From NCBI GenBank assembly GCA_022393335.1, contig JAJEKB010021314.1, positions 394,260-458,259 of the forward strand: DNA of 64,000 nucleotides, read 5' to 3'. Shown here piece after piece: positions 24,903-36,116 of this stretch. Made by a program: the position numbers and the translations under genes. The notes below the pieces were generated by a model, which saw only the letters and a list, made by a program, of their open reading frames with translations, had not been told where the DNA came from and searched no databases. Numbering within the stretch: position 1 is the stretch's first letter; each line of letters starts with the position of its first letter. The stretch comes from Macrotrachela quadricornifera. Lineage: Eukaryota > Rotifera > Eurotatoria > Philodinida > Philodinidae.

Positions 24903-26690
24903 TTACGACGCTTTCCATTTCTTATAATTAACAAAATCTCCAGGATGACGATTAAATGAATGAGGATACTCAATTTCATCAAGATATTTATTGATAAAAG
25001 CGAGTGCATTTGAATAACATCTTATAATGTAACACCATTCACATAATAAAGATCTATAATATACAACCAATGAGAAAAAATAAATAGTGATTTCTATGAG
25101 ACAAAGATAAAAGAAAATCTTAATTAAAATTGATTATTCAAAAGAATAGCGGAATTGTTTTAATTATTTCTTTCTATATAACATCGATTTCTTATATCTT
25201 TAAAAATCAAATACTCAGCATGGACAAGATAGATTTAACCTATATGAAATTCTTACAATTTACAGAGAAAAGAAAATCTTTACAACATTAATCTAACTAC
25301 GTACCGACGATGCACTTCCAGTACCAAATGAAAATAATCAAATGTCGATTGTTTTGGTACAGATAATTAAGAAAACAATAGAGATACATCTAAAACACCA
25401 TATGGGCTTTTGTTTGAAATATCAATTTGCTTAACACATTCATTAATATGTTCTTATGTTCTTTTTGATGATCATGATCGGATGAAATCTGACCATCGAT
25501 AGCGTGTATAACGAGCACATGGTGGTAAACAATATGAACCGTTTATCAAACATCGAGAACAGGTAAAATATCCATTATGATTGGTGAGATGATTATATTT
25601 TGAACGAGCTGGCAGATCACCTCTAATCAACTGAACGTCCACAGAAAAATGCTTCATTCCTAAAAAACACAAATTAAATAAATAACGAAACTAGATAAGA
25701 ATAATTAAAAATATAGATCATTACAATAAAAAGATAAAGTTATCTATAAGATGAAACCTATTCTAAATGACTTGATTTTTTCCTAGTTTGATTAATAATA
25801 ACTAATTTACTGTTATTTACTTCTATATTAATATCCACTAGCGCTTAACAGCTTTATATTGCTCACGAATTTATCCAATAGTATACAAGCCGGTGATGTT
25901 GATTGTGAATTCCATAATCCAAGTAAAAGAGTATTATTAACATATTCATGAATTGGAGGAGGAATTTGTACAAGTAACGATATGATCTGAAAAATACGAT
26001 AAAATAAACTATTCAAATCACTTTAGATGAAGATGCTTACAGGATAAAAACTACTTTGTATTTGTTTTCATTTTATGAGTGGTTTTTCGTCTATACTAAG
26101 CATCAAAGTTAAACGAGATTCATTTAACTTTCCTCTTTGCCTATAAATACAGCCTGAAAAAAAAGAAGCAAATTACAATATGGTCTTTCACAAATTCTAA
26201 TCATCCATGGTTTACTGTTCATAGTGTCTGCAACGATTTGATTATCATATCGTCGGTACCACTCTATTAATTCAATATTCGGTAAAGCAACTCTTTTTAT
26301 TTCATCTCTTAATGAGAAAATGGACAATTCAGAGTTTATTTTCTGCTTGTTATTGCAGATCGTACATATGATCTGAAATGTCACTAATGCTGGAAAACAA
26401 ATAGAGCAAAAATAAAAATTTTATAATTAAATGAAATATTAAGTCGTTTCCGTAACATATCGGCTGTTGTTGGATTATCATGTATTCCTGATGTATATAC
26501 CAATCTTAACAATGACAATAATGATGATGTTGTTATTTTGTTCAGGTTTGATTCTCGAATGAAATCTACTATTTTATAGAAATAAGTTTCATGTGCTGTA
26601 GTTTCATTATCAAGAGATGATTCTTTTTGAGCTGATTCAGATTCATATGAATCTTAATCAGTGACATTTTCATCGTAGAACAATTGAAAA
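24903..26690 (-). pseudogene. TNP2/CACTA (EnSpm-like) transposase relic
   Basis: Minus-strand blocks in the expected order of a TNP2-type (Transposase_21) protein: a degenerate N-terminal part near 26690-26400; IPPPIHEYVNNTLLLGLW near 25950; GDLPARSKYNHLTNHNGYF followed by TCSRCLINGSYC near 25640-25530; TFDYFHLVLEVHRRYV near 25350-25290; and YPHSFNRHPGDFVNYKKWKA near 24960-24910. These match the GDLPA..NHxGYxGCxxC, DYMHLV and P..F.R.P.....WKA landmarks of the family (established knowledge). An in-frame TAA precedes DSYES near 26650, and further stops and frame changes break the frame. Some gaps look like introns. It cannot encode an active enzyme. Confidence 0.7.
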
Positions 26691-26708
26691 ATATTATTAT
26701 TTAATATA

Positions 26709-27025
26709 CAGGGTTGAAAAAGATATTTTTCAAGGGGGATAACATTAAAATTCCAAATAGGAGACATGATGAATTTTACACCAAATTAAAGAGCATCGAA
26801 AATGAGAAACTTTACTCTTTTTGGCATAAAAAACTGATGCCTTAGTTTTTATGACAGAAAAGCGTAAAGTTTCTCGCTTTCGATATCAAAAAGTTTTGAT
26901 AATTCTTACAATCTAGTATTAAAAAATTCCATTTGTGATGTGCTTTAATTTGGTATAAAATTCATCATGTCTCCTATTTGGAATTTTAATGTTCTCCCCC
27001 TTGAAAAATATTTTATCCAATCCTG
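26709..27025. mobile_element. MITE with about 80-bp terminal inverted repeats, TA-flanked
   Basis: The left end CAGGGTTGAAAAAGATATTT and the right end (reverse complement starts CAGGATTGGATAAAATATTT) are arms of a near-perfect inverted repeat about 80 bases long. The arms include CAAGGGGG and the block CCAAATAGGAGACATGATGA. The element is 317 bp and is flanked by TA on both sides (26707-26708 and 27026-27027), the target duplication of Tc1/mariner-type transposition. It has no coding capacity and lies just upstream of the TNP2 relic. Confidence 0.8.
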
Positions 27026-27686
27026 TACATATTTCCTTAATTTTACCTTTAAATCATCCGTCTTTGACTGCAGATAATTTTAATAAGGACCATGAACAGG
27101 ATATCATCGTATCAAGTACAGGCGCACAATATAAATGTTTTAGATGTATCAAGAATTATCGTTTGGTGACTTCTTTTAGACTTTTGAATGTAGAGATCTT
27201 TTTTATTCTTTTTGCTTGAATTTTGGCCCATTAAACTTAAAATTGTACAATTCGTGAGAGAGTTTGAAACTCTGAGTTTACAAACTCCATCTTTATTGTT
27301 CCAGATAATTTTTTTAATTCGTTATACATATGATAATGAAATTATTATGTCTATACTAAATGAATAGATAGCGCAAATAAACATGCATATCATGACATCA
27401 TTTACAATCAGATTCATCAGTTGACGTTGTGTGACACTGTATACGGTACATTGACTTTTCTAAAATCTCAGGCTATTCAAAATAATTATCGTTGTCGCTG
27501 TCTTATACAAAACGTAAAACTACGCATTTCGTGTCGATTATTATTTTTCCCATTGACAGGTGATATGCCATTAAACAATTTTCTCATGACTGCTATTGAT
27601 TTTAGTCGTTTTGTTACAAGCATATGTGCTAAACGACTTTGAAACGTATTTAAAAAAGTAAGCATGAGAACCAAAGCACTAGCATC
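27026..27686. other. Spacer with short open stretches of unknown meaning
   Basis: Two plus-strand open stretches, near 27040-27220 (contains YKCFRCIKNY) and 27421-27642, look faintly coding, but neither has a family I recognise nor consistent splice sites. The lipocalin promoter must lie near the right end. Confidence 0.35.
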
Positions 27687-28412
27687 ATGGCATTCTTAAT
27701 AACGATTCTTATTCTTTTTTCTTTCGGTGGTATATCACGAGCAGCGTTATGTCCATTGGTTTTCAGCCAGAATAATTTCACTGTTACCAAAGTTCGATCC
27801 TTGCTGTGTTACCAATCTTCTCTTATATCATTATAATTCTGTTTCTCGTTCTAGTATACCGGTCTTTGGTATGAAGTCTATCGACATGATATCAATGAAA
27901 TAGACATCAAATGTAACAATAATACATATATAGCTAAAGCTAACGGGACAATGGATGTAATGAGTCGAGGTCTAAATAAACTCAGTGGTTACTATAGTCA
28001 CCAAGGTCTAGCTGAACCTAGAACACATTTAGAGCCAGCTGCTTTTCTCATCCATTATACAAATCCAAGTAATGATCTTTGGTTGTCTATTATCAATATT
28101 GATTAACTATAATTTTTGTTTGGAACAGCTAAGACAGTGAAGTGCGATGTAATTGCAACTGACTATGAGCAATATTCAGTTGTTTATTCCTGTGATTATA
28201 TTCCTATTGTAGGGATTAGATTCGAACATATCTAGTTCCTCTCGTAAGTTCAAATTCATTTTATTTTCTTTTTTTTCACTTACGAAAATAAACTTCTTTC
28301 CTTTAGACGAAATAAAACTTTGCCAGAAGCGACAGTCGAGAAACTCAAAAAGATTTTAAGACCAAATCATATTGAATCGATCGACATCCAACCAACACCA
28401 CAAGATTATTGA
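27687..28412 (+). pseudogene. Lipocalin (apolipoprotein D-like) with one in-frame stop
   Basis: Four exons (27687-27791, 27855-28068, 28129-28243, 28307-28412) join in frame into about 179 codons, the usual lipocalin size. The first encodes a signal peptide (MAFLITILILFSFGGISRAA). Lipocalin landmarks are all present: YTGLWYEVYRHD (the GxW motif), a CNNNTY strand, TDYEQYSVVYSC, and a C-terminal helix TLPEATVEKLKKILR. At 28233-28235 the codon TAG sits exactly where the family has Trp (the W of the W-x-L-S-R block); the frame resumes FLS/RNKT. Everything else is intact. It is either a very recent pseudogene, a sequencing error, or an allele. A product cut at the stop would lack the last strand and helix. 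AATAAA follows at 28414. Confidence 0.8.
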
Positions 28413-28413
28413 A

Positions 28414-28419
28414 AATAAA
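28414..28419 (+). promoter_or_regulatory. Polyadenylation signal AATAAA of the lipocalin
   Basis: AATAAA two bases after the TGA stop of the lipocalin. A compact 3' end is common in small genomes. Confidence 0.5.
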
Positions 28420-29019
28420 GTATCACTACTGTAGATTTTTGCTCTCTACTTTTATTTACATACATGTTTTCTCATCCATGTTAACACTATTCAATGAGTT
28501 ATTTTCCATTCTTTGTTGTTTAATTATAACATACCACATTGAAAAGTCAATATTTTGATATGACAATTCAAACCTCGATCATATATGCTGTTTTTTCTAT
28601 TAAAAAAATAATCATAGCTGAAAGACAAACTTTATTTCCTTCGAAGTATGAGTATGATTTAAGTATAAACAGAGTTTACGGATAGTGTTCAAGTGTTTCA
28701 TTAAAATCCTTGTCTTCGAGCATCGTAACAAGTGATGCTAATGTGTGAATATATCTGAGATGATTTTAAAAAAAATATTCCAACATGTGATGAAGGTAAA
28801 CTGAGTATTTGAAAACACTTACTCTAAGATAATCAGGAAGATTTTCATTTATGCTTAATGGAAATTATTATTGTTTTAAATAAATAAGTAAATAATTAAG
28901 TGGTACTCAATGCTTTCAAAGTTACATAACTGAAGTACAGAAATGTGCTCTGCACCGGTGAAAATTACTTTTGACACATTGATAAAAAAGTCGGATGATA
29001 CAAACATCACAAGTATTTT
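28420..29019. other. Spacer
   Basis: Possible minus-strand coding scraps near 28681-28870 (contains LASLVTMLEDKDF), but the splice phases do not fit, so I do not call a gene. Confidence 0.35.
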
Positions 29020-29930
29020 GAAGTCATTACTTCCCGAATGATGTTTCACAAGTAGTGATGATGAAGTTGAACCAAATGATCAATCTATCATAAGTGAAGG
29101 TATAACAAACGTTCCTGTTTAAATAATGATTTTGGCCAATCAACTAAACGAGTTTTTGATGAATCACAAACGGCATCTAATCCATGATTTTTCATTCTCT
29201 TGCTCGAAATGAAGACCATCTCTGACACATTGTTGCTGGAAAATATCCGACAAAAATGTTGAGGTTTTCCGGGACATCATTATGTATCCATGCATAGTAG
29301 AAATTATAAGATGATTATGGAATCATTTTATATAGACACTTGGAGAAACCATTTGGTAAACAATACATAATGATGTTAATTGAAAAAGAAGATAAAGTGT
29401 ATAAGCTTGATATGGGTGATCATCTATTCATCGTTGATCGTATTAAATTTCCATGTGATAGGGAATGTCCAAGTCATTTCAAAGACACATCAGTTGAAAG
29501 TGAATCTATAATTGATAATGTCGATAGTTCATACAAGCGTAGCGTTTTGATCAACGATATTATCATTTATAATGGCCGGGATATGAGTATAAAACCATTT
29601 CCCTACCGTTTGACGCTCAATTTTCAATCGATCGTCAATATACATAACAATACGATTACAAAAAGGTTACATTAAACATAGAGCACAACCGTTTTCGATA
29701 CAAAGGAAGAAACTTTTTCGTTTGTTAGAAGTAAAAAAAACCTGTTTAGTTTAGAATTTCTTGCAACTATACCTCATGAAATTAAAGAAACATTCTTTTT
29801 TGTCCAAAAAAGATCCCTACACGTCTGACGAATGTCAACGTGTGCTAAAGTGAAAGAAAAACGAAATGGTCGAATTTTGTTTGAATTTATTCTAGATGAT
29901 AAAACCAACCAAAGACTATGTCATTACTGT
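29020..29930 (+). pseudogene. mRNA capping enzyme (guanylyltransferase part) relic
   Basis: Segments align in order with animal mRNA capping enzymes: an acidic linker (CFTSSDDEVEPND), QKC, then GFPGHHYVSM, then MMLIEKEDKVYKLDMGD. Next come the strand block with DRIKFP, the ESESIIDNV block (LDGEMIID in the family), INDIIIYNGRDM, FSFVRSKKNLF, IPHEIKE and a YTSDECQRVLK-type block before the OB fold. The catalytic KxDG motif is lost: a 1-base shift falls there and the sequence reads EKPFGK. Stops occur at three conserved Trp-like positions (LPE-stop-C, QKC-stop-G, VLK-stop-K). The RNA triphosphatase domain is not seen. It is a dead partial copy. Confidence 0.75.
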
Positions 29931-30408
29931 TAGTTCTTAATTGAGATGAATATTGGAAGTTGTTCTTTGTAAACTTCTTTTAATTTGACCTCTCTTAAAA
30001 TGCTCTTATGCACATTATTAAACCGTCTGATGAGTCTTTGGAATTAGAACGAAATCCGTCACGTTAGATCTTTATTTTAAACTCAACTTTGTCTGTGAAA
30101 AAGGTTTTGGACAAAACCAATTTTTTTCGTTGAAAAGTTGTCACTCACAGATATGTCGTTTTCTTCTTTCATAATTACGACAAACTCCGCTTTCAGTAAA
30201 TAGTCAATACACATTTTCTAAAGAATTTAATGATGCATCTTTTAAAAAAAAACTTAGCTTAGTCAAATTAATACTGACGGACTTATAGCAGATGCAAAAA
30301 AAGTGTTATTCTTTATGGCCCGTCCATTATCAAATTTGCAATGTTGTTACAGTAGCAAAGAACTATATACTTACCAAAGAGACATTTTTAGATATTGTGT
30401 TGTAGTTT
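29931..30408. other. Spacer
   Basis: AT-rich. No gene recognised. It ends at the left arm of the 30.4/33.5-kb inverted repeat. Confidence 0.4.
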
Positions 30409-30795
30409 CTTACGTTCATGTTTCAGTCGATAGACGATGTTGAGATATGAAAAAACTTAGGAAAATTAGCCTTCACTGTGCTTACGTAAAAATTATAGCC
30501 GATTGGTGTCATTTTCCAGCCAGGACTGATTAATTGAGAAATCCATATCTTTGATGAATGAAAAAACACAATGGTGAAACTTTTACACAAAATTTAGTAA
30601 TGTACGATTGGTATATGCACCACAAACTTTAGTTCGATATAACATCAAGTTTTGGAGTTATGGAGAAAACTTGGTGTCCATAAACTTTTCTTCGGCAGTT
30701 TCACAGTATGTGCTTTATAACTTTGCCAAATTCTAATAAATCTTTTCAAATTTTCACATCTACAATAACTTGCCGTAGCGAATATGCCCAGGTCC
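30409..30795 (+). repeat. Left arm of long inverted repeat
   Basis: About 385 bases that recur in reverse complement at 33110-33490 at roughly 80-85% identity by eye. Shared blocks include TTAGCCTTCACTGTGC, TATAGCCGATTG, TTTTACACAAAATTTAGT, TTAGTTCGATATAACATCAA, CCATAAACTTTTCTTCGGCA and TCACATCTACAATAACTTGC. The arms are 2.3 kb apart, so this may be the left end of a DNA transposon with long inverted ends. Confidence 0.8.
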
Positions 30796-33109
30796 AAAAT
30801 GCACACAGCAGATCTTGCAAGAGCCTGTAAGATCTTATCCATACAAGATTTTTTATAGGATCTTATCCTCTAATCCGACAATATCGTATATGTACCTTTT
30901 CCCCAAGATTTTATTAGATTCTGTCTGAAAGACTACAGCAAAAATTTTATAAGATTCCAAATGTAGGAAACATCATGCATTAATGTGTCATATTATTGAG
31001 CTACTAAATTGATTTTAGGAGTATGAACAAATTATTTTTCAACTTTTCTACAATTTACTGTAAATAATATTTTAGTTCCAAACATCAGTGACCCTCATCA
31101 TGTCTATCAAGACTTCTTAAATGATCAGTTTGATCAAATACGATTTGATAAGTAGTCTCTACTACTAGTGACTTCGTTTTCTACAAGTTTCCGATGAAAT
31201 CCCAATATTTTTCCATTCCCCATACAGATATAGTAAGGAAGCTAAAATAGCGCTAATTGTATATATTGCAAGTAGATTTGGCTAACACAACGAACACATT
31301 AATCGGTAATGTTCACAATCAACTGAACAAAATCGACAAAACACCTGAAATCTCTATCAAAAAGTGTGCAAGATAATTCTGCATCTAACTAAATTTTCGT
31401 TACGAATGTTTACCTATTTTAATTTTGATTAGATAAATCCTACTCTACTGATTTAACAAAATCTTTCCATTAATTATCTAAAAGTAGTCGTAAGTTTTTC
31501 TGACCTTACAATTCCACTCATCAATGCACCACTGTTTTCCTTTTCCTGGATTTCAAAGGAATCAGTTTATCAAACGCCGCCAAAATCGTCGCCTACAAAA
31601 AATACGCACGAACAAGATTGAAAATGTTATTTTCGCCAAAGGCAGTTAGTAACTCCATTTTAATTTCCAAATCAAGATACACACGTCCCGCATTAGACTC
31701 GGACACGATGGCTATTTGGGCAAGTAAATCATCCCACAGACTAACATAATCTAGGATGAAAAATATAAAACTCAACCTAAAAAGTAAACGCATTCCAGAA
31801 CAAAAATTATTTTCGGCGTACCACCCACAGCAAAAGAAACATACACTCTATTCTATCTACTAATATCAATCCAGAAATACATATTCATCACCTTTCCACT
31901 GCACATCGTCATGATAGAAACAATAAGTCAAAGTTGTTCTCATTGTTTTCCGTCTACATTCTAGTATATGTAAAGATTTTTATATCGTCATTTTGATGGT
32001 ATAGATGGTAAGTAGATATTATTTTGTTTATGATTTTTATACGTATCAAACATTTGTTTTGGATCGATGGGGTACGGTTTGTTTCTGGTATGCTTACTTT
32101 ATCTCTTTTTTAAGAAGCTGTTGATGCACGGTTTGAGATTCATCGTAATCAGTTTGACGAATTTTTTCGTATTTGTCCTCGTTCAACCTTGACGCAAGTG
32201 TTGTGTGATACTCATTTTAATTACAAAAAAGCTGTGAATAATGATGCTGATGCTCGTTCTTCCGGTAGAAGTACTACTATAAGAGTGGTGGGCAATATTC
32301 CGTCGTCAATTCCTATGCCTTCTCCGCATATTATCAGCGCACAGAATCAGGTGAATGATTAAACTATGTTTGATTAAATTGTCTTATTTTGAGATACCGG
32401 TAGTAATATATTGAAAAGTTATAAGGAACTACATATAGTATTGCTTTGTCATTTTGTGATAGTGGCTCGAATCTCTGTTTCGTACATATATTTTTTGATT
32501 TTACGTTAGATTTTTTATCTTTTTATTTTCTTCGCGAGCTTCCTGTTTGAGTATGATTTTCTCTTTTTTTCTTTTTCAAATCTTTGTTTGTCTGGCATTT
32601 GCAGTTCATTAGAGGTCAAGTGTATTTGTATGCTGTTGAATAAAATATGTTTATCACATGGTGTAGCGTACCTTTCAGAGGACCCCTTGAGATGTTAACA
32701 TATCAGTGTTTGTCTTTAGTTTTCTGTCTGAATCATTGTTGGGTTGTGTACTTTCTCTTTCCGGTTTCTCCTAGAGTATAAGTGTTTTTTTTAGAGTTAA
32801 GAGATTTTTAGACGAAGAGAAGATTTCTTCTCGAGTTTGCCGAGTAAAGTACTACCGTTATTAATCTCTTCATTCATTGATGAAAACGAAAAAGATTGTT
32901 TAAAAATTTACGTCACCTGACCTTGTAATTAACATGTTTAAATGCTAAAATATCAATGATATGCATCTTTGATTAAATGTGTAATTATCTTATTGTACGA
33001 TCCTATATGATCGTTCAAGATCGTATTGATGGATCTTACACGAAACTTACTTCTGGTTTTGATATAATATTTCAAAGACTACGATTTTGCATGCGACGTA
33101 GATATATTC
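30796..33109. other. Interior between the inverted arms, with exon-like scraps
   Basis: Two stretches look coding. On the minus strand at 31793-31593 an exon-like frame follows an acceptor (catcctag) and reads YVSLWDDLLAQIAIVSES and onward. On the plus strand at 32117-32362 a frame after tttttaag reads VDARFEIHRNQFDEFFRICP and ends at a stop. A GTAAGT donor lies near 32008. I recognise neither product. They could be remnants of the element's own gene or of host genes. CAAGATCTTG-type motifs lie just inside both arms (30825-30970 and 32995-33050). Confidence 0.4.
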
Positions 33110-33490
33110 GATACAGCAAGTTATTGTAGATGTGAAAATTTGAAAAGATTTAATGGGATTTTGGCAAAGTTATAAAGTATATATTGTGAAACTGCCGAAG
33201 AAAAGTTTATGGATACCAAGTTTTCTTCATAATTTCAGAACTTGATGTTATATCGAACTAAAATCTGTGGTGCATATACCAATCATGCATCACTAAATTT
33301 TGTGTAAAAGTGTCATCATTGTGCATTTTTGTTCATCGGAGATATGAATTTTTCAATTAACTACAGTTCTAATTAGAAAATGATATCAATCGGCTATAAC
33401 TGTGACGTAGGCACAGTGAAGGCTAATCCTCTTAAACTTTTTCATATTTCAACATAGTCTATTGATTGAAATATGAACAACAGAAATTAA
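33110..33490 (-). repeat. Right arm of long inverted repeat
   Basis: Reverse-complement partner of 30409-30795. The outer edge is near 33490 (TTCTGTTGTTCATATTTCAA on the minus strand, against TTCTTACGTTCATGTTTCAG on the left). No target duplication could be recognised at the outer ends. Confidence 0.8.
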
Positions 33491-33699
33491 AAGCAGATGT
33501 CTGAAACCGTTCCTTCTTTAGACCGAATCCAAAACTTTGAACGAATGCTATTACGTGATAAAGGGAAGACGTGTAGCTTTATTCACGAGAATGACAAAGA
33601 AAAAAAAGACATTTTTTATATGAAGATAGAACAAATCGTTTTCAACTGTATTTGAATCGATAATATATCAGCCCTGAAAATTGTTTAGCTAGTTCTCTA

Positions 33700-35037
33700 C
33701 TAACGTAGTAAACTTGGATGTTCTTTTGCGTAATATGTTTTTGAGCCAACTTTAACATATGCATTTCGTTTCATATTCTTAAAGAAGGCTTTAAAATATT
33801 CAGAACGAGATTTTGGTTTAGTCTCAATATTTTCCAATTGAATTGTTACATAATTTGCCGCCGTTTCAATCTGTCGTACAATAAACAATGTCGAAGGAAG
33901 CATCAAAGCTTCAGCTTCATTTTCATATTCCGAAATACACGCCAATTCATCTGAAATTTTCCCTAAATTAAATACTGTATCACACGGTTGAGGAAAGTTA
34001 AATGCCATAAGAACACTTCGTCGCCCTTTATTGATGGGTCTATTGATTCCAGCAAATCGTTCGGCCACAGATCTATCCAGTGAAGTGGAACAAAATGTTC
34101 GTGTTTCAATAGCTCCACGACTTTTCATGGCCCACCGATAAGCATGTAAATCTTCTTCGGTCATTTTTACTCCACGATATGAAGTACCTTGAAAGTGTCT
34201 CGGCTTTAATTGATTCAATGCAAATAGAAGGGGACGAAATAGTGGGCCAGCGTCCTTGCCCAATGCATCATATATTGGCGTTTCTAGAGTATATAGCCGA
34301 AGTAAACATTCCGGTTGAAATTGTTGTTTATCGAAAGCTGTTTGAATTAACATTTTACATTTTTCAAATTCACGATGTGTTTTTGGAATATGTTCACAAA
34401 TAAGTTTATCGAGTTCTTCAGAAAAGTGTTGCTGAAATATATGAGGTAGATTTCCCCATTTTTTTTCCAACAAATATGGAATAAATTTTTGAGTGATAGC
34501 TTTACCAGCTGCAAAATCAGCTTTAACCCATTCAATTTCTTCTGATGTTTCATAGCCCACAAGCCATTGATCATAAGCGAAATCGTCTGGCTTTTCGTCG
34601 TCTACTTTCTCTTCTTTTTTTGCATTTACCGTGAACGTCTTGCTAATGCTATCATTACTGTCATCATCGCCTTCCTCACAAAATCGATTTTTTTCCGATG
34701 GACGATAAAATAATTGACGTATTTCTTCTGTTTGTGCCTCTTCATATGCAGTTAGTCCGTGCCGATTTACACGATCACGTCGACAGCCGCGTTCACGTAA
34801 AAGTAGATCTACAATTATACTGTGACCATTGTAAGAAGCCGCATGTAGTGAAGTACTTCCATTTGGTTCCAAACGGTTAAGATCTTGATATGGAATTGTG
34901 TTTAAAACTTTTTTAACATGTTCCACGTCGCCATTTCGACAAGCCCAATAAAAATGACTTGCTTCACCTTCATGAGGATTTTGGAGGATATTTTGCTCTT
35001 CAATTTCCTGATTAATATTTTGTTGGCTATTGCCCAT
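33700..35037 (-). CDS. Ankyrin-repeat mono-ADP-ribosyltransferase
   Basis: An intronless frame of 445 residues from the ATG at 35037 (good context, aaaATGG); an in-frame ATG at 35073 would add 12 residues. Ankyrin repeats occupy about residues 27-110 (SHFYWACRNGDVEHVKK, GSTSLHAASYNGHSIIVDLL). An acidic linker follows, then an arginine-type ADP-ribosyltransferase domain from about 160 to 400. The R-S-ExE triad is complete: R288 (TSYRGVKM), S317-T-S319 (FCSTSLDRS) and E374-A-E376 (ENEAEALMLP). Such enzymes transfer ADP-ribose from NAD to protein side chains. No signal peptide is visible, so it probably acts inside the cell. The ankyrins likely choose the target. Bdelloids carry many such fusions. 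No sign of decay. Confidence 0.9.
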   Translation of the reverse strand: MGNSQQNINQEIEEQNILQNPHEGEASHFYWACRNGDVEHVKKVLNTIPYQDLNRLEPNGSTSLHAASYNGHSIIVDLLLRERGCRRDRVNRHGLTAYEEAQTEEIRQLFYRPSEKNRFCEEGDDDSNDSISKTFTVNAKKEEKVDDEKPDDFAYDQWLVGYETSEEIEWVKADFAAGKAITQKFIPYLLEKKWGNLPHIFQQHFSEELDKLICEHIPKTHREFEKCKMLIQTAFDKQQFQPECLLRLYTLETPIYDALGKDAGPLFRPLLFALNQLKPRHFQGTSYRGVKMTEEDLHAYRWAMKSRGAIETRTFCSTSLDRSVAERFAGINRPINKGRRSVLMAFNFPQPCDTVFNLGKISDELACISEYENEAEALMLPSTLFIVRQIETAANYVTIQLENIETKPKSRSEYFKAFFKNMKRNAYVKVGSKTYYAKEHPSLLR

Positions 35038-35391
35038 TTTTTCAGCTATCAAATAAATTTTGCAAAGAAACATATAGTTACAAAGACGATTTTTGTAATG
35101 AGCAATTTAAAATTACAAAACTGGGTATTTTCGTGTTTTAGACAAAAAGGACACAGACGAGAAACCGAAAAGTGTTGGTACTATGTGGTATGTGGCCTCT
35201 CATTTGACTTCGAACTTCTCGGAACCGGCTGTAAATTTTTCTGAGAGTAAGAAAAACTGACCGAGCATATAATGGAACGAAAATAGGCATTAGCAGCACA
35301 GATAAAAGTAGGAAAGTTTGTTGTAGATATAAATCAATTCTTTTGTTATTTTTATTGAAATACACTAGTCTCTGTCCTTTTGTGTAAAGTT
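35038..35391. other. Upstream region of the ADP-ribosyltransferase gene
   Basis: Presumed 5' untranslated region and promoter of the minus-strand gene. No clear core-promoter motif recognised. Confidence 0.35.
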
Positions 35392-36116
35392 CTCAATGGG
35401 AAAACAACCGACTTCAAGCCTAAAAGTACGGTAAAGTACAAAACTATTTAAACATACTTGAAAGTAACTCAAATTACGTAAAAGTACATGGGAAGTATTT
35501 CAAATTACTTAAAAGGAGTTCATGACGAAAATGAATTACAAAATAATTCAAAACTTCTATATAATATGGCTGCATGTTTTTTTTTAAACCCTTCATGATT
35601 TCTACTTTCTTTCCCAGTCTACACATATATATACACTAATAACTATCTGTCTAATAACGTTCAGTAAACTTTTCTGCAAGAATCTACCACGATTTAGCAT
35701 TCTTCCTGGTTCTTCTCACATTTTCATCCTCCCCCAAAGAAATGTACGGTGCGTCTCTTATCACCCACTTCTCCCTAGCTGAAACGATCTGTACGTGAGT
35801 TTATGCCCTCACACTTACTTAACTGATATGCCCCCATAATGTGTGTGTTTTCGCCTTCACTTTCATTCTCAAGAAATCCTGGAAGAAAAGTTTACTGAAA
35901 GTTAATAGAAGACGAATTACTTTGTAATTCATTTGTGTCATTCAGTGGTATTAAAGTAACTCGAAGTCGGTTGAAGTGGCTCTAGGTTGGTTGAAGTAGC
36001 CGGAAGTATTTGCCAAGTACTTTAAAGTCGCTGAGAGTACTAGAAAAATCGTTTAAAGTACTTCAAAGTAGCGTAAAATAACTTCAAGTGCAAAAGTCTG
36101 CCGTTTCTCCTTTGAG
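35392..36116. mobile_element. Non-autonomous element with AAGTACTT sub-terminal repeats
   Basis: The ends form an imperfect inverted repeat: CTCAATGGGAAAACAACCGA at 35392 against the reverse complement of the right end, CTCAAAGGAGAAACGGCAGA (17 of 23 bases match over the full arm). Next to each end, motifs of the type AAGTAC, AAAGTACTT and GAAGTAC recur a dozen or more times. There is no coding frame and no convincing target duplication. Similar motifs near 46995-47110 may be a fragment of the same family. Confidence 0.5.

Noticed and set aside
28681..28870. Possible minus-strand terminal exons
   Set aside because: The readable pieces look helical, but the donor and acceptor phases do not match in any pairing I tried.
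33700..35037. N-myristoylation signal at MGNSQQ
   Set aside because: The residue five places from Gly is Gln, not the small residue (Ser/Thr/Ala/Gly/Cys/Asn) that the consensus requires.
34918..35244. 108-codon frame opposite the ADP-ribosyltransferase gene
   Set aside because: It is the antisense shadow of the 5' end of a convincing gene.
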